The notes: generated from the letters alone by a model not told the origin. 64,000 bases of DNA from an uncultured Saprospiraceae bacterium (GCA_937942435.1 CALDEM010000018.1:1-64000), one strand, 5' to 3'; shown: positions 28,200 through 37,430, counted from the stretch's first letter. Made by a program: numbers and translations.

Positions 28200-28346
28200 A
28201 TGTATAAGTCCAAGACCCATCTGCCATCTAAGATATGCGATACATGCGGTAAGCCTTTTGCTTGGAGAAAAAAGTGGGAGAAGGTTTGGGGTGACGTCAA
28301 GTACTGTAGTCAACGATGTCGTAGGTCAAAAAAAGCAATCGCTTGA
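28200..28346 (+). CDS. DUF2256 zinc-ribbon-like small protein (48 aa)
   Basis: Short gene starting 3 bases after hemH. The product matches the DUF2256 pattern: LPSKICDTCGKPFAWRKKW followed by VKYCSQRCRRSKKA, with two Cys pairs (CDTC and CSQRC) that probably bind zinc. DUF2256 genes commonly sit beside photolyase/cryptochrome-like or DUF429 genes. Here the stop overlaps the TTG start of the DUF429 gene by 4 bases (TTGA), so the two are translationally coupled. Confidence 0.85.
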   Translation: MYKSKTHLPSKICDTCGKPFAWRKKWEKVWGDVKYCSQRCRRSKKAIA

Positions 28347-29056
28347 TTGGTATCGATGGCTGTAAGTCAGGTTGGTGTGTTGTTCATGATAAGCCCGATG
28401 GTCCAGAAGTTCTTATCTTATCTCGTATATCAGAATTAGAAAGTATAACATTAGAGGATGAACTGATCTGTATCGATATCCCAATCGGTCTTCCTGATGA
28501 CTCGCATCCAAGAAGGGTAGAGCAGTTAGCAAGAAAAGTATTGGCTAGTAAGTCTTCATCCTTTTTTGGTGTCCCATGTCGAGATGCCGTTTATGCAAAA
28601 GATTATAAAAAAGCTAACGAGATCAATAAGCTGCAATTAGGGAAAGGGCTGTCTATCCAATCTTGGTATTTATGTCCAAAAATCAAAGAGGTTGATACTT
28701 GGTTGATAGAATCTGAAGATCCAAGCTTTAATATGAAAGAAGCACATCCTGAACTTTGTTTTCACTTTCTACAAAAGGAAAAAAATATCTTGCTATCCAA
28801 AAAGACCGCTGAGGGAAGGAGGCAGCGCTTGGAGATTTTATCATATTGGTATGAAGGTGCGGCTGAGATATATCACAACGCTATGACAACATACTTACGA
28901 AAAAATGTTGCAGCGGATGATATCCTTGATGCTATGTGTATGTGGTGTGTAGCCAAATTATCCCAAACTTATCAATTAGAAAGTGTAACAGATAGTCAGA
29001 TAGATAAGTCAGGTTTAATTATGAATATGCACTTTGTCAATCCTCACGAAAAGTGA
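28343..29056 (+). CDS. DUF429 domain-containing protein
   Basis: 237 residues opening with MIGIDGCKSGWCVV, the acidic-Gly start of DUF429, which has an RNase H-like fold and is predicted to be a nuclease. Further conserved parts are CIDIPIGLPDDSHPRRVEQLAR, FFGVPCRDAVY and the C-terminal AADDILDAMCMWCVA with acidic residues. The start is TTG inside the stop of the DUF2256 gene. Substrate unknown; coupling suggests the two small proteins act together. Confidence 0.85.
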   Translation: MIGIDGCKSGWCVVHDKPDGPEVLILSRISELESITLEDELICIDIPIGLPDDSHPRRVEQLARKVLASKSSSFFGVPCRDAVYAKDYKKANEINKLQLGKGLSIQSWYLCPKIKEVDTWLIESEDPSFNMKEAHPELCFHFLQKEKNILLSKKTAEGRRQRLEILSYWYEGAAEIYHNAMTTYLRKNVAADDILDAMCMWCVAKLSQTYQLESVTDSQIDKSGLIMNMHFVNPHEK

Positions 29057-29075
29057 ACTCCTTCACAATTATAAA

Positions 29076-30395
29076 TTATGTCAACTCTAAGGTTTGGATA
29101 GACATCCTGGTCTCTACTTTGCCTTTCAAGTTGTGTAGAAGATTATACAAACCAAACATCGTTCGATTAACATAGATCATATGTTTTGATCCTCGATTAG
29201 GTTTGAACTCAGAGGTAAGTAGTTCTTTAGACATGCGCTCTCCTATGTCCGTGAGCTCTTTAAAGAAAGCCTTGTCTCCAAAATCAAAAGATGCTGACCT
29301 AAAAGGCGTTAATGCAAATGAAAGTACTTCTGTAAATAGATTCTTAAAGTATGCTTTCTCTTTGGCAGAATCATCTTCATATAGCATCTCCAATTCTATA
29401 AGAAGAGCTTCGTATCTACTATCATCATGCATGATATCAGGTTCTAACAATCCAGCATAAGGAGTATAAAAATCAAGAGGCAACTCCTTCACACATCCAA
29501 AGTCAATAATGGCCAAACCTTCATCTGGCGTGATGATGATATTGCCAGGATGAGGGTCTGCATGTACTTTATTTAGTTCGTGTATCTGAAACATGTAGAA
29601 GTCCCATAGTTGTTGTGCGATGATGTTTCTACGATTAGCTGTTGCACGTTTTGTTTTGAGCCATTCAGAAAGGTGGATACCTTCTATCCACTCCATAGTT
29701 ATGACCCTTTCATTACTATATTCTGGCAGATACTTTGGAAATGCAATACCTGGGAGGGCTGCGCATGCAGATGAGAGCTCTAAGCTATTTTTTAATTCTA
29801 ATTTGTAATCTGTTTCTTCTATCAGTTTTGCTTCTACTTCTTTGAAGTATTTGTCTGCATCTTGCAAGTTGAGCCCCATGATTCTAGATGCCAATGGCTT
29901 TAACATAGCAAGATCAGATTGGATCGAAGCGCTTACACCTGGATATTGAATCTTGACTGCTAATTTGACTCCATCTTTCCAAGCTTCATGGACCTGCCCT
30001 ATGCTTGCTGCAAATCTGCTTTTGTAATCAAACTGATCATACACTTCTTCAGGGGCTGCTCCAAAGTATTTGATAAAAGTCTTCTTCACTAAAGGTGCTG
30101 ACAATGGCGGAACAGAAAATTGTGCCAATGAAAACTGTTCTACATATGCTTTTGGTAACATGTTCTCTTCCATGCTGAGCATCTGTGCGACCTTTAGTCC
30201 TCCCCCTTTTAATTCTTGGAGACTTTTCATAATGTCAGAAGCATTCTTACGATCAAGCTTCTCTTTGCTATCTTTTTTGTTGACGATTTTATCTCCATAG
30301 TAAGAGGCGTAGTTCTTACCTACTTTGAGTCCAGTCTTTAATATTTTGCCAGCTCTCTTAAGTTTACCCGTAGGTATCTTGTCTGTTGTCTTCAT
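29076..30395 (-). CDS. ABC1/UbiB-family atypical kinase
   Basis: 439 residues with the kinase-like core of AarF/UbiB/COQ8. The KxGQ-like motif appears as LKGGGLKVAQML (residues about 62-74), the Ala-rich loop as FAASIGQVHEAWKDG, the lysine strand as LAVKIQYPG, and the catalytic part as VHADPHPGNIIIT and AIIDFGCVKELP. COQ8-type proteins support quinone synthesis or lipid homeostasis. It is preceded by a TetR regulator on the same strand with a 17-base gap, so control by that regulator is likely. Confidence 0.9.
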   Translation of the reverse strand: MKTTDKIPTGKLKRAGKILKTGLKVGKNYASYYGDKIVNKKDSKEKLDRKNASDIMKSLQELKGGGLKVAQMLSMEENMLPKAYVEQFSLAQFSVPPLSAPLVKKTFIKYFGAAPEEVYDQFDYKSRFAASIGQVHEAWKDGVKLAVKIQYPGVSASIQSDLAMLKPLASRIMGLNLQDADKYFKEVEAKLIEETDYKLELKNSLELSSACAALPGIAFPKYLPEYSNERVITMEWIEGIHLSEWLKTKRATANRRNIIAQQLWDFYMFQIHELNKVHADPHPGNIIITPDEGLAIIDFGCVKELPLDFYTPYAGLLEPDIMHDDSRYEALLIELEMLYEDDSAKEKAYFKNLFTEVLSFALTPFRSASFDFGDKAFFKELTDIGERMSKELLTSEFKPNRGSKHMIYVNRTMFGLYNLLHNLKGKVETRMSIQTLELT

Positions 30396-30412
30396 GGCCT
30401 GCGTTTTCTAAT

Positions 30413-31087
30413 TTAGTTTTGAACTCTTTCTTTCCATAAGAATTTTCCAAGATCGATAATGCTATTGCGCGGTGTTGCATCGAGTAAATCCATAGCAGCT
30501 CTTACTGATTTTTCAATTGCTATATCTGTTGATTCAAAAGACTTAGATTCATCTTTATACCAGAAGTTGATCAAGAAAGTGAGCTTTGCCCAAAACCCTT
30601 CTCTAAAGGCCTGCTTTCGGATATTGTCTATTGTTTGGATTTCGGACCTCGACATAGACATCCGATGATCATAAAATGCTTCATCAATAAAATGACTGAA
30701 AGTTTTTTTCATCTGGCTAAAGAGATCTTTCTTCTTCAGCATAGATGAGTGCACTTTCAAATTTTCAAGGATGTAACTTCTATTCAAAGTGAGATTCTCG
30801 AAAAACGTATAAAGCAATGAAAGTAACTTCTCTTGGTCCGTAAAGTATGAAAAACGCTCATCAGCTGATACCGTATCTAAGGATTGAGACATGAGTAGAT
30901 GCCATATCTTTTTTTCCAGTGCTTCTATAGAACCAAATTGTTCATAGAAGGCACTTTCTTCGATACCGACTGTTTGGCAAAACACATGAGCATTGTTTTT
31001 ATTGACGTCATACTCCAAAGTGTAGTCCATGTATGCAGATATGATATCTGACTCCGAGGTTTTTTTTCGTTTTTTGGCTCTGGCCAT
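30413..31087 (-). CDS. TetR family transcriptional regulator
   Basis: 224 residues with an N-terminal helix-turn-helix (about 10-58; VGIEESAFYEQFGSIEALEKKI) and a divergent all-helical C-terminal ligand domain. The basic start ARAKKRKK is unusual but common in Bacteroidota relatives that precede ABC1 kinase genes. It probably regulates its own operon with the ABC1-kinase gene. The ligand is unknown. Confidence 0.82.
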   Translation of the reverse strand: MARAKKRKKTSESDIISAYMDYTLEYDVNKNNAHVFCQTVGIEESAFYEQFGSIEALEKKIWHLLMSQSLDTVSADERFSYFTDQEKLLSLLYTFFENLTLNRSYILENLKVHSSMLKKKDLFSQMKKTFSHFIDEAFYDHRMSMSRSEIQTIDNIRKQAFREGFWAKLTFLINFWYKDESKSFESTDIAIEKSVRAAMDLLDATPRNSIIDLGKFLWKERVQN

Positions 31088-31229
31088 AGTCTTGAGATTT
31101 CTGTAAGTAGAACGCGGTTTGGAAGTGTTAGTTGGCGTAGTTTACTTATCTGGTATTGGTCCAGATAAATGGGTCAGAGCTCAAATGATAGTAAGGTTGT
31201 TGCTATTTTAGAGCAACATTTAAACAGGA

Positions 31230-31763
31230 ATGATGGTATTGGATGTATTGAAGATGGGTAACCCATTGTTGAGAGAGAAGTGTAAAGAAGTAGATATAGA
31301 TACCATAAGCAGTGATAACTCACAAAGCTTTATAGAAGATCTTATAGATACTATGCGTGCTGAGAATGGTGCTGGTATAGCAGCACCGCAAGTGGGTAGG
31401 TTACAACGCATCTTCGTTATGGAGTGTGACAACAATCCTCGATATCCTCGCAAGTCCAGTTTCCCATTGAACGTTGTGATCAATCCGATTATCAATCCTT
31501 TAGGTGATGCTCTAGTCGATAGCTGGGAAGGTTGCTTGTCAATACCAGGTCTGCGTGGTATGTTGCCAAGAGCGGCTAAAGTAGAATTAGCTGGTTATGA
31601 TCGCTATGGACAACCATTTACGAAAGTGATAGAGGACTTTGAAGCCGTAGTAGCGCAACACGAGCTGGACCATCTTAATGGAGTACTCTTCTTAGATCGC
31701 ATGGATGACATGAGTTATCTCACTTTTCAAGAAGAATATGTCAAGTATTGGCTAAATGTCTAA
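31230..31763 (+). CDS. def: Peptide deformylase
   Basis: Removes N-formyl groups from nascent proteins. All three motifs are intact: GAGIAAPQ (47-54), EGCLS (100-104) with metal ligand Cys102, and HELDH (144-148) with His144, Glu145 and His148. The sequence starts with two ATGs in a row; the second gives the usual family start. An insert near 69-79 (NPRYPRKSSFP) is longer than in E. coli. No fmt gene lies beside it. Confidence 0.95.
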   Translation: MMVLDVLKMGNPLLREKCKEVDIDTISSDNSQSFIEDLIDTMRAENGAGIAAPQVGRLQRIFVMECDNNPRYPRKSSFPLNVVINPIINPLGDALVDSWEGCLSIPGLRGMLPRAAKVELAGYDRYGQPFTKVIEDFEAVVAQHELDHLNGVLFLDRMDDMSYLTFQEEYVKYWLNV

Positions 31764-31870
31764 GTGATTAGGGAAGAATTGTCAAGATATAGGGAAGTCT
31801 GCCCATTGTTTTGAGCCTTTTCTTAATGGATATTTGCATTGTAAATATTACAAATAGTAAATACCTAATA

Positions 31871-32185
31871 ATGAAATCAATAACCAGCAACAAACAATTT
31901 AACGATCTTGTAAAAGGTGGAAAACCATTTGTGCTTGACTTCTATGCCGACTGGTGTGGCCCATGCCAATCACTACTTCCTATAGTAGAAAAAATGGCCA
32001 AAGAGTATAAAGATGACGTGGACATACTTAAAGTAAATGTTGACAATCAGCGCGACTTAGCTCAGAAGTTTCAAGTAAGAAGCATACCTGCACTTTTCTT
32101 TATGGAAGGTAACAAAGTGAAAGATTCTCATAAAGGGATGACCACTGAAGGAACGCTCAGAAAAAAGATCAAAGCACTTATCTAA
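31871..32185 (+). CDS. Thioredoxin
   Basis: A 104-residue thioredoxin with the active site WCGPC at 28-32, the buried Asp at 24-26 region (DFYADW) and cis-Pro in RSIPALFF. The frame is open further upstream (TTG at 31811), but Met at 31871 gives the family length and there is a Bacteroidota-like GATATTTG sequence at 31829-31836 in that upstream stretch. No signal peptide. It reduces cytosolic disulfides. Confidence 0.93.
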   Translation: MKSITSNKQFNDLVKGGKPFVLDFYADWCGPCQSLLPIVEKMAKEYKDDVDILKVNVDNQRDLAQKFQVRSIPALFFMEGNKVKDSHKGMTTEGTLRKKIKALI

Positions 32186-32211
32186 TAAGCACCCAATAAA
32201 TTTAAATAACC

Positions 32212-32643
32212 ATGCCAACAGAAATTAATATCAAAAACATACCTACTGGTTATCAATCGTTTATCAGCAACGGGAGACATGCCATCATGGGAGACGAACC
32301 TATACCATCGAAGGGAACTGATCTGGGATTTTCTCCAGTAGACTTAATCTTAGCAGGTATCTCTTTTTGCAAAGTAGCAACCGTAAGAAATGTTGCTAGA
32401 CGTAAAGGATGGGAGATCGGAGATGTAGATGCACAGCTGTCTCAAGTAGTAAAGAGAGGCAAAGGCGGCGCACTCACCACTACTGTAGAGTCAGCGATTA
32501 AAATCGAAGGTGACATCACAGAAGAGCAAAGAGCTTATCTCATCAAAGAAGCAGACAACTGCTATGTGACAAGGATGGTAAGAGGCGAATGGGAGTTTTC
32601 TGATTCTGAAGTGTTAGAAGAAGAATTAGAAGCAGTAGTATAA
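32212..32643 (+). CDS. OsmC family protein
   Basis: 143 residues of the OsmC/Ohr fold, with KGTDLGFSPVDLILAGISFCKVATVRNVARRKGWEI in the core. The N-terminal redox Cys of Ohr is replaced by the SFCKVAT Cys at the family position, and a second Cys appears in DNCYVTRMVRGEWEF. It follows thioredoxin by 26 bases, which suggests a shared role in peroxide or thiol stress. Closest to the general OsmC branch rather than Ohr. Confidence 0.87.
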   Translation: MPTEINIKNIPTGYQSFISNGRHAIMGDEPIPSKGTDLGFSPVDLILAGISFCKVATVRNVARRKGWEIGDVDAQLSQVVKRGKGGALTTTVESAIKIEGDITEEQRAYLIKEADNCYVTRMVRGEWEFSDSEVLEEELEAVV

Positions 32644-32694
32644 TAGAGAGTTTTAATCAGTAAGTAGTTAGATAATATTCATAGTTTAAGTAGA

Positions 32695-32728
32695 TGTGTT
32701 GGTGAGTGATCGCCAGCACATTTTTTTT
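32695..32728 (+). terminator. Rho-independent terminator after the osmC-like gene
   Basis: An 8-bp stem (TGTGTTGG with CCAGCACA, one G-U pair), 10-base loop and eight T residues, 51 bases after the stop. Confidence 0.8.
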
Positions 32729-32777
32729 CAAGAAAGTGGGTTTACACCCACAGCTTATAGATGAATATCAGAAACAA

Positions 32778-32809
32778 AAAAGAGCCATGAATCTCTTCAA
32801 AGCTCTTTT
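32778..32809 (-). terminator. Rho-independent terminator downstream of tRNA-Leu
   Basis: On the minus strand the stem AAAAGAGC/GCTCTTTT encloses a 16-base loop and ends in a T-run; it begins 4 bases after the tRNA 3' end. Confidence 0.7.
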
Positions 32810-32812
32810 TAG

Positions 32813-32893
32813 TACCCCCGGGGGGAATCGAACCCCCACTCCAAAGGAACTGGATTTTGAATCCAGCGCGTCTACCAGTTCCGCCACAGGGGC
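32813..32893 (-). tRNA. tRNA-Leu(CAA)
   Basis: 81-nt class II tRNA on the minus strand. Acceptor arm GCCCCTG pairs with CGGGGGT (G-U at the first pair), the D arm has GGCGGAACTGGTAGACGC, the anticodon stem CTGGA/TCCAG encloses loop TTCAAAA with anticodon CAA (reads UUG), a short variable arm follows, and the T arm has GTTCGATTC. The discriminator base is A. The CCA end is not encoded (next bases CT), so it is added after transcription. Confidence 0.95.
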
Positions 32894-33067
32894 GTGTGGA
32901 AATGACTAAGCGGATGCAAATATATCAACACCAAGCATTTGATGCGCGGTTAGAGGATATTTTATTACTCCGCCCGCGTTTTTGGATGTTTTTCTCTTCA
33001 ATAGCGTCAAAAAACATCTGCTTTCCACCACAATTGACTTAATTAGGGGTAGAATGAAGCTACTCAC

Positions 33068-34150
33068 ATGGATAAAGTAACGGACCAGATCAGCCAATCG
33101 GCGACGCTCCCTTCAGACTTTTACTTCGATCAAGAAGTATGGGAGCAGATGAAGGAGCAGGTATTTGCCAAGAGCTGGATGTACGTCGGTGATGAAGAAC
33201 AGATCTTCAATGTTGCCGTCAATACTTATCCTTTCTCATTGCTTGAGAAGTATATTGAGGAGCCGCTGCTCCTCACTAAGAAAGATGGCGAGGTGAGATG
33301 CCTCTCTAACGTCTGTACACATAGAGGCTTTATTGTCTCTCATCATCCAGGGAAGAATCATAAGTTGACATGCTCTTACCATGGTAGAAGGTTTGATCTG
33401 GAGGGTAAGTTTGAGTTTATGCCGGAGTTTAAGGAGGTAGAAGATTTTCCTCGACCTTGTGAGCATTTACATCAGTTGCCACTTAAGAAGTGGTCCAAGT
33501 TTTTATTTACAAGTCTCGATCCGTCTATCGACTTTTCAGAAATGTCAGACGAGCTTGATAAGAGATTAGGTTTTCTAAATATGGATGACTTTGTCTTCGC
33601 GCCGCAGTATTCTAAAATCTATAATGTCCAATCTCATTGGGCGCTTTACATCGATAATTATTTGGAAGGATTTCATATTCCATTTGTACATCCTACGCTC
33701 AATGGCATGTTGGATTATGGAAGTTACGAGACGATATGTGATGGACATATGGTTTTGCAAGTGGGTTACGCTGATCAGGGTTCTGAGATTTTTGATATTC
33801 CACAAGGACACCCTGATCATGGAAAGAATATAGCTGCTTACTACTATTGGTTTTATCCCAACTTCATGCTCAATGTATATCCTTGGGGTGTGCAGTTGAA
33901 TATCGTTAGGCCATATACGCCACAATTCACCAAAGTAGAATTCTTATATTATATCAAAGATCAAGAAATCTGGGATCGCATGAATGGAGAGCAGATAGGA
34001 GAGAAGACACAGCAAGAAGACGAATGGGTGGTAGAAGGTGTACAGAAAGGATTGCGATCTCGCTTTTATAAAGACGGGCGTTTTTCAGTAAAGCGAGAGA
34101 CTGGTGTGCATCACTTTCATAAGTTGCTTAAGAAGTACTTAACAACTTAG
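33068..34150 (+). CDS. Rieske [2Fe-2S] ring-hydroxylating-type oxygenase, alpha subunit-like
   Basis: 360 residues. The Rieske cluster ligands are Cys83-x-His85 (VCTHRG) and Cys102-x2-His105 (TCSYHG). The mononuclear iron site uses His203 and His208 in YLEGFHIPFVHP. Such enzymes range from aromatic dioxygenases to choline or carnitine monooxygenases; the tail does not settle the substrate. No ferredoxin or reductase gene is adjacent, so electron donors come from elsewhere. An APC permease gene follows after 42 bases and may import the substrate. Confidence 0.88.
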   Translation: MDKVTDQISQSATLPSDFYFDQEVWEQMKEQVFAKSWMYVGDEEQIFNVAVNTYPFSLLEKYIEEPLLLTKKDGEVRCLSNVCTHRGFIVSHHPGKNHKLTCSYHGRRFDLEGKFEFMPEFKEVEDFPRPCEHLHQLPLKKWSKFLFTSLDPSIDFSEMSDELDKRLGFLNMDDFVFAPQYSKIYNVQSHWALYIDNYLEGFHIPFVHPTLNGMLDYGSYETICDGHMVLQVGYADQGSEIFDIPQGHPDHGKNIAAYYYWFYPNFMLNVYPWGVQLNIVRPYTPQFTKVEFLYYIKDQEIWDRMNGEQIGEKTQQEDEWVVEGVQKGLRSRFYKDGRFSVKRETGVHHFHKLLKKYLTT

Positions 34151-34192
34151 CATGAAGTTTTCACCTTATATTTCTAATTGTAATAATCGCAT

Positions 34193-35476
34193 ATGTCCAA
34201 GAAAATAGGCCTCTGGCCATCTACATCTTTGGTCTTGGGCAATATGATTGGTTCAGGTATCTTTTTACTTCCGGCATCATTGGCAGCCTTCGGTGGTGTC
34301 AGTATCATCGGATGGATAGTGTCCGCTTGCGGTGGCTTGGTGATTGCAAAAGTGTTTTCGGAGTTAGGGGGACGTTTTCCACAGACTGGCGGACCATATA
34401 CCTTTGCTAAGGAGGGGTTTGGTGACTTTCCAGCTTTTTTAGTGGCGTGGGGATATTGGATATCTATATGTTGCACCAATGCTGCTATCGTAGTTACGAT
34501 GTTGAGCTACCTCTCTACGTTTTTTCCAATCTTAAATTCTAATCCACTTGTATCAGTTGGCGTAGGATTGGCAACCATTTGGTTTTTGACATACATCAAT
34601 AGTCGAGGGGTTAAAGAAGCTGGATGGGTACAATTGATAACAACTGTTTTAAAGTTAGTCCCTATTCTTCTAATTGCAATTGTAGGTGTGTTTTTTATTG
34701 AGATGGATCATTTTACACCATTCAACATAAGTGGGCAGAGTGACTTGACTGCCATTACGGCAACTGCTACATTGACCTTGTTTGCTTTTCTTGGGATTGA
34801 GTCAGCCACTATACCTGCAGAGAGTATTGATAATCCAATTGTAACTATACCCAAAGCTACCATGATTGGCACTTGGATAGCGATCATTGTGTACATACTG
34901 GGATCGATAGCTGTGATGGGTTTGATACCACCCGATGTGCTAGCCACCTCTGAAGCGCCGTTTGCAGATGCTGCTGTAGTTTTATGGGGCCCTGGGGCTA
35001 AAAAGTGGGTTTCATTGGGTATTGTTGTTTCAACTTTTGGTGCGCTTAACGGCTGGATTATGATGCAAGGTCAGATCCCCTTCGCAGCTGCAAGAGATCG
35101 GCTGTTTCCTTCTTTATTTGGTGAAGAGAATGAGAACAAGATGCCTGCTAAAGGCTTGATGTTTTCGAGTTTACTTATCTCTGGTTTGATGGTTATGAAC
35201 TATAGTAGAAGCTTGATCCAAGCGTTTGAGTTTATGATTCTGCTGGCGACTTTGACTTGTCTTGTACCTTACCTCTTTTCTTCGGCTACCCATATATTGA
35301 TGTCATTGCGCTCTAATAAGAAGGTGAGCTGGATATGGGGGAGTTTAGCTTTTCTATTTTCTATGTGGGCCATCGTTGGTTCGGGTGAAGAGATTGTCTT
35401 CTGGGGCTTCTTAGCACTGATGAGTGGTATACCTGTCTACGTATGGATCAAGAGTAAAGCACCTGTTGAAGAATAA
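34193..35476 (+). CDS. APC family amino acid/polyamine permease
   Basis: 427 residues with about 12 transmembrane helices. The first helix has GNMIGSGIFLLPASLAAFGG, the substrate-loop Gly motif typical of AdiC/CadB-like transporters (GSGIF), and a later GGPYTFAKEGFG motif. The closest relatives by eye are arginine/agmatine antiporters, but the substrate is not fixed by sequence alone. It sits just downstream of the Rieske oxygenase. Confidence 0.87.
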   Translation: MSKKIGLWPSTSLVLGNMIGSGIFLLPASLAAFGGVSIIGWIVSACGGLVIAKVFSELGGRFPQTGGPYTFAKEGFGDFPAFLVAWGYWISICCTNAAIVVTMLSYLSTFFPILNSNPLVSVGVGLATIWFLTYINSRGVKEAGWVQLITTVLKLVPILLIAIVGVFFIEMDHFTPFNISGQSDLTAITATATLTLFAFLGIESATIPAESIDNPIVTIPKATMIGTWIAIIVYILGSIAVMGLIPPDVLATSEAPFADAAVVLWGPGAKKWVSLGIVVSTFGALNGWIMMQGQIPFAAARDRLFPSLFGEENENKMPAKGLMFSSLLISGLMVMNYSRSLIQAFEFMILLATLTCLVPYLFSSATHILMSLRSNKKVSWIWGSLAFLFSMWAIVGSGEEIVFWGFLALMSGIPVYVWIKSKAPVEE

Positions 35477-35489
35477 AAAGTTGGTAATC

Positions 35490-36152
35490 TTACTTCGCTA
35501 AATTATAAATCTCATAAACTGCCAGCATAGGATATCGATTGCCTTCAGTGATATTTTCTAATTTCTGATCTAAGGTGTTGAGCAGTTCTTCCTGCTTGTT
35601 AAGTAAGGTGCCAATCGTCTTGCTCACCTTGATATATCTGAGTATATCAGATGCTATGGGAGCTTTAGGGCTACCGATCTGATCGAGGTACTCTTTAAAA
35701 GATAAAAAGTCATGTAGTGTATAGACTTCTGGATATCTAAAGGCCAAATAGATGAATATCATCTTCTTATCGCTATGATCATGTGGCAGTACTTTTTGAC
35801 TCGTCTTTCTTTCTAATTTGTATATCTCATCACATTGATAAACAAAGCGACTGATGCGCCCATCTATCTCTTTGCTTTCATTGTAAAGATCTTTGAACAT
35901 TGATCTGACGATATCATCATTGAGATCTATATATCGTTGCATCGCCTGCTTGGGATAGTAGTCATCTCTGATCCATAACGGTGAGTTGATCGCAAAGCTC
36001 TTATCAAACATCTCCCTGAAGTCAGTTGTATCAATATCCCAATTAGATTGAAACTGATGTACTAACTCCCATAATCTCCAACCATCATAGCTTGGGGATT
36101 TTATAAGTTTATGATAAGCCTCGAAGGACTGATTGATTTTTTGAAGATTCAT
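35490..36152 (-). CDS. Hypothetical protein (220 aa)
   Basis: All-alpha, soluble, acidic-to-neutral protein with no signal peptide. Segments such as RDDYYPKQAMQRYIDLNDD and DKKMIFIYLAFRYPEVYTLH stand out, but I cannot assign a domain. It shares a strand with hscB and rhomboid genes and lies 8 bases after hscB, so it is probably in that operon. Confidence 0.65.
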   Translation of the reverse strand: MNLQKINQSFEAYHKLIKSPSYDGWRLWELVHQFQSNWDIDTTDFREMFDKSFAINSPLWIRDDYYPKQAMQRYIDLNDDIVRSMFKDLYNESKEIDGRISRFVYQCDEIYKLERKTSQKVLPHDHSDKKMIFIYLAFRYPEVYTLHDFLSFKEYLDQIGSPKAPIASDILRYIKVSKTIGTLLNKQEELLNTLDQKLENITEGNRYPMLAVYEIYNLAK

Positions 36153-36160
36153 CGAGGTGC

Positions 36161-36670
36161 TTACTTGATCTTTTCTTTGAGACGACTCAAGTATTTCATC
36201 TTGAGGTAGTAGTCTCGGACTACAGTTAAGAAGCCTTCTTCTTGATCTTCATCCCATGCATCCATGGCAGCTTGCCCCTCTTTGTTTAATCCATCTTCTA
36301 ATTCTTGGATCGATTGATTTACTTTTTCTTTGATCGCAGGGTCTGGATCAAATTCTAATTCCATCAATGCCTCATTGATATCCATCATATCCATGAGGAA
36401 CTCTTGTGGTACTTTTGCTTGACCTTCTTCAGGAAGTGCATCATTGAGTTCAAGGACGTGTGCTGTTCTTTTTTGTGGATCTGACAAGGTCTTCCAACCT
36501 TCATTATTGGTTGTAGATTTTCCCAACACTTTGTCTTGCTCAATATCTGATGATAGAGTGTGAAAGTCAGGATGGTACAATTTGCTATTAGCGATATACT
36601 GTGCTCTGAGTGCCTTTTTATCTATATTAAACTGTACGGGTAAATTGAAAAACTGAAAGTAGTTGGTCAT
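36161..36670 (-). CDS. hscB: Fe-S assembly co-chaperone HscB
   Basis: 169-residue J-domain protein that delivers IscU to HscA for cluster transfer. The J-domain has the HPD motif in LYHPDFHTL (about 32-40) and the C-terminal three-helix bundle contains the conserved EFLMDMMDINEALMELE region. hscA and isc genes are not in the window. The rhomboid gene starts 8 bases upstream, and the unknown 220-aa gene follows. Confidence 0.93.
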   Translation of the reverse strand: MTNYFQFFNLPVQFNIDKKALRAQYIANSKLYHPDFHTLSSDIEQDKVLGKSTTNNEGWKTLSDPQKRTAHVLELNDALPEEGQAKVPQEFLMDMMDINEALMELEFDPDPAIKEKVNQSIQELEDGLNKEGQAAMDAWDEDQEEGFLTVVRDYYLKMKYLSRLKEKIK

Positions 36671-36677
36671 ATGATTC

Positions 36678-37388
36678 TTACGACATGTCAGACGTCCATG
36701 AGTCGCCTTCTTGTTCTTTTATACGTCTTGCACGTTCTAATAATGTCTCTTCAAAAGTATCTCGTGGCAGAAAATACTTGTTAGCTGGTTGCTCATCTTT
36801 CCATGGATCTTCTTGCTTTTCATCTTTTTCAATATCATCTTTCATCCAGAAAGCAACGAGGATGCCTACTAAACCTCCAAACAAATGACTCTCCCAAGAG
36901 ATCCCTTTTTGATTAGGCATTATACCTAAAAACAAACCGCTATAGAATGTAACAATGATTAATGCTAGAATGATAGACTTTACATTTCTGCGAAAGATGC
37001 CTGTCCAAAAAACAAAAGCCACCAATCCATATACCACACCACTAGCTCCGATATGGATGACATTGCCCCTAGCAAAAGACCATACTGCGATACCAGTTAA
37101 TACATAGATAAGTAGAATGCTCTGATATGCGATGCGTTTATAAAAAGACACAATCAACAGTGTCATGACAAATAATGGGACACTATTAGACATTAAGTGT
37201 TGGAAGCTGCCATGTATAAATGGTGATGTAAAGATCCCAAGGATGCCATCTACATCACGAGGTAGCAGGCCAAATGTTCTTAAATTGAGAACACCACTCA
37301 CTTTTAAGATGTGGATGACCCAGATAGAAACCACTAGGTAGATTGGAAACTGTATGAGCTTAAATATATTTCTCCGAGGAGACGACAT
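36678..37388 (-). CDS. Rhomboid family intramembrane serine protease
   Basis: 236 residues with about six membrane helices. The catalytic Ser lies in HIGASGVVYGL (GASG) and the catalytic His in SWESHLFGGLVG, with the structural His/Asn in GSFQHLMSNSVP. A hydrophilic C-terminal tail of about 45 residues follows the last helix. It lies in the run with hscB, but this is likely positional only. Confidence 0.92.
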   Translation of the reverse strand: MSSPRRNIFKLIQFPIYLVVSIWVIHILKVSGVLNLRTFGLLPRDVDGILGIFTSPFIHGSFQHLMSNSVPLFVMTLLIVSFYKRIAYQSILLIYVLTGIAVWSFARGNVIHIGASGVVYGLVAFVFWTGIFRRNVKSIILALIIVTFYSGLFLGIMPNQKGISWESHLFGGLVGILVAFWMKDDIEKDEKQEDPWKDEQPANKYFLPRDTFEETLLERARRIKEQEGDSWTSDMS

Positions 37389-37430
37389 GCGATCTTCGTT
37401 ACTTAATCAACTGAGGTATTAACGCTATAA

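Noticed and set aside
31829-31836. GATATTTG before thioredoxin as a promoter
   Set aside because: One mismatch and wrong spacing to the upstream TTTG; kept only as weak support for the start choice.
32706-32909. Plus-strand reading frame containing STPGGNRTPTPKELDFESS
   Set aside because: It is the antisense of tRNA-Leu(CAA); this peptide-like text is a common artefact of translating tRNA-Leu genes.
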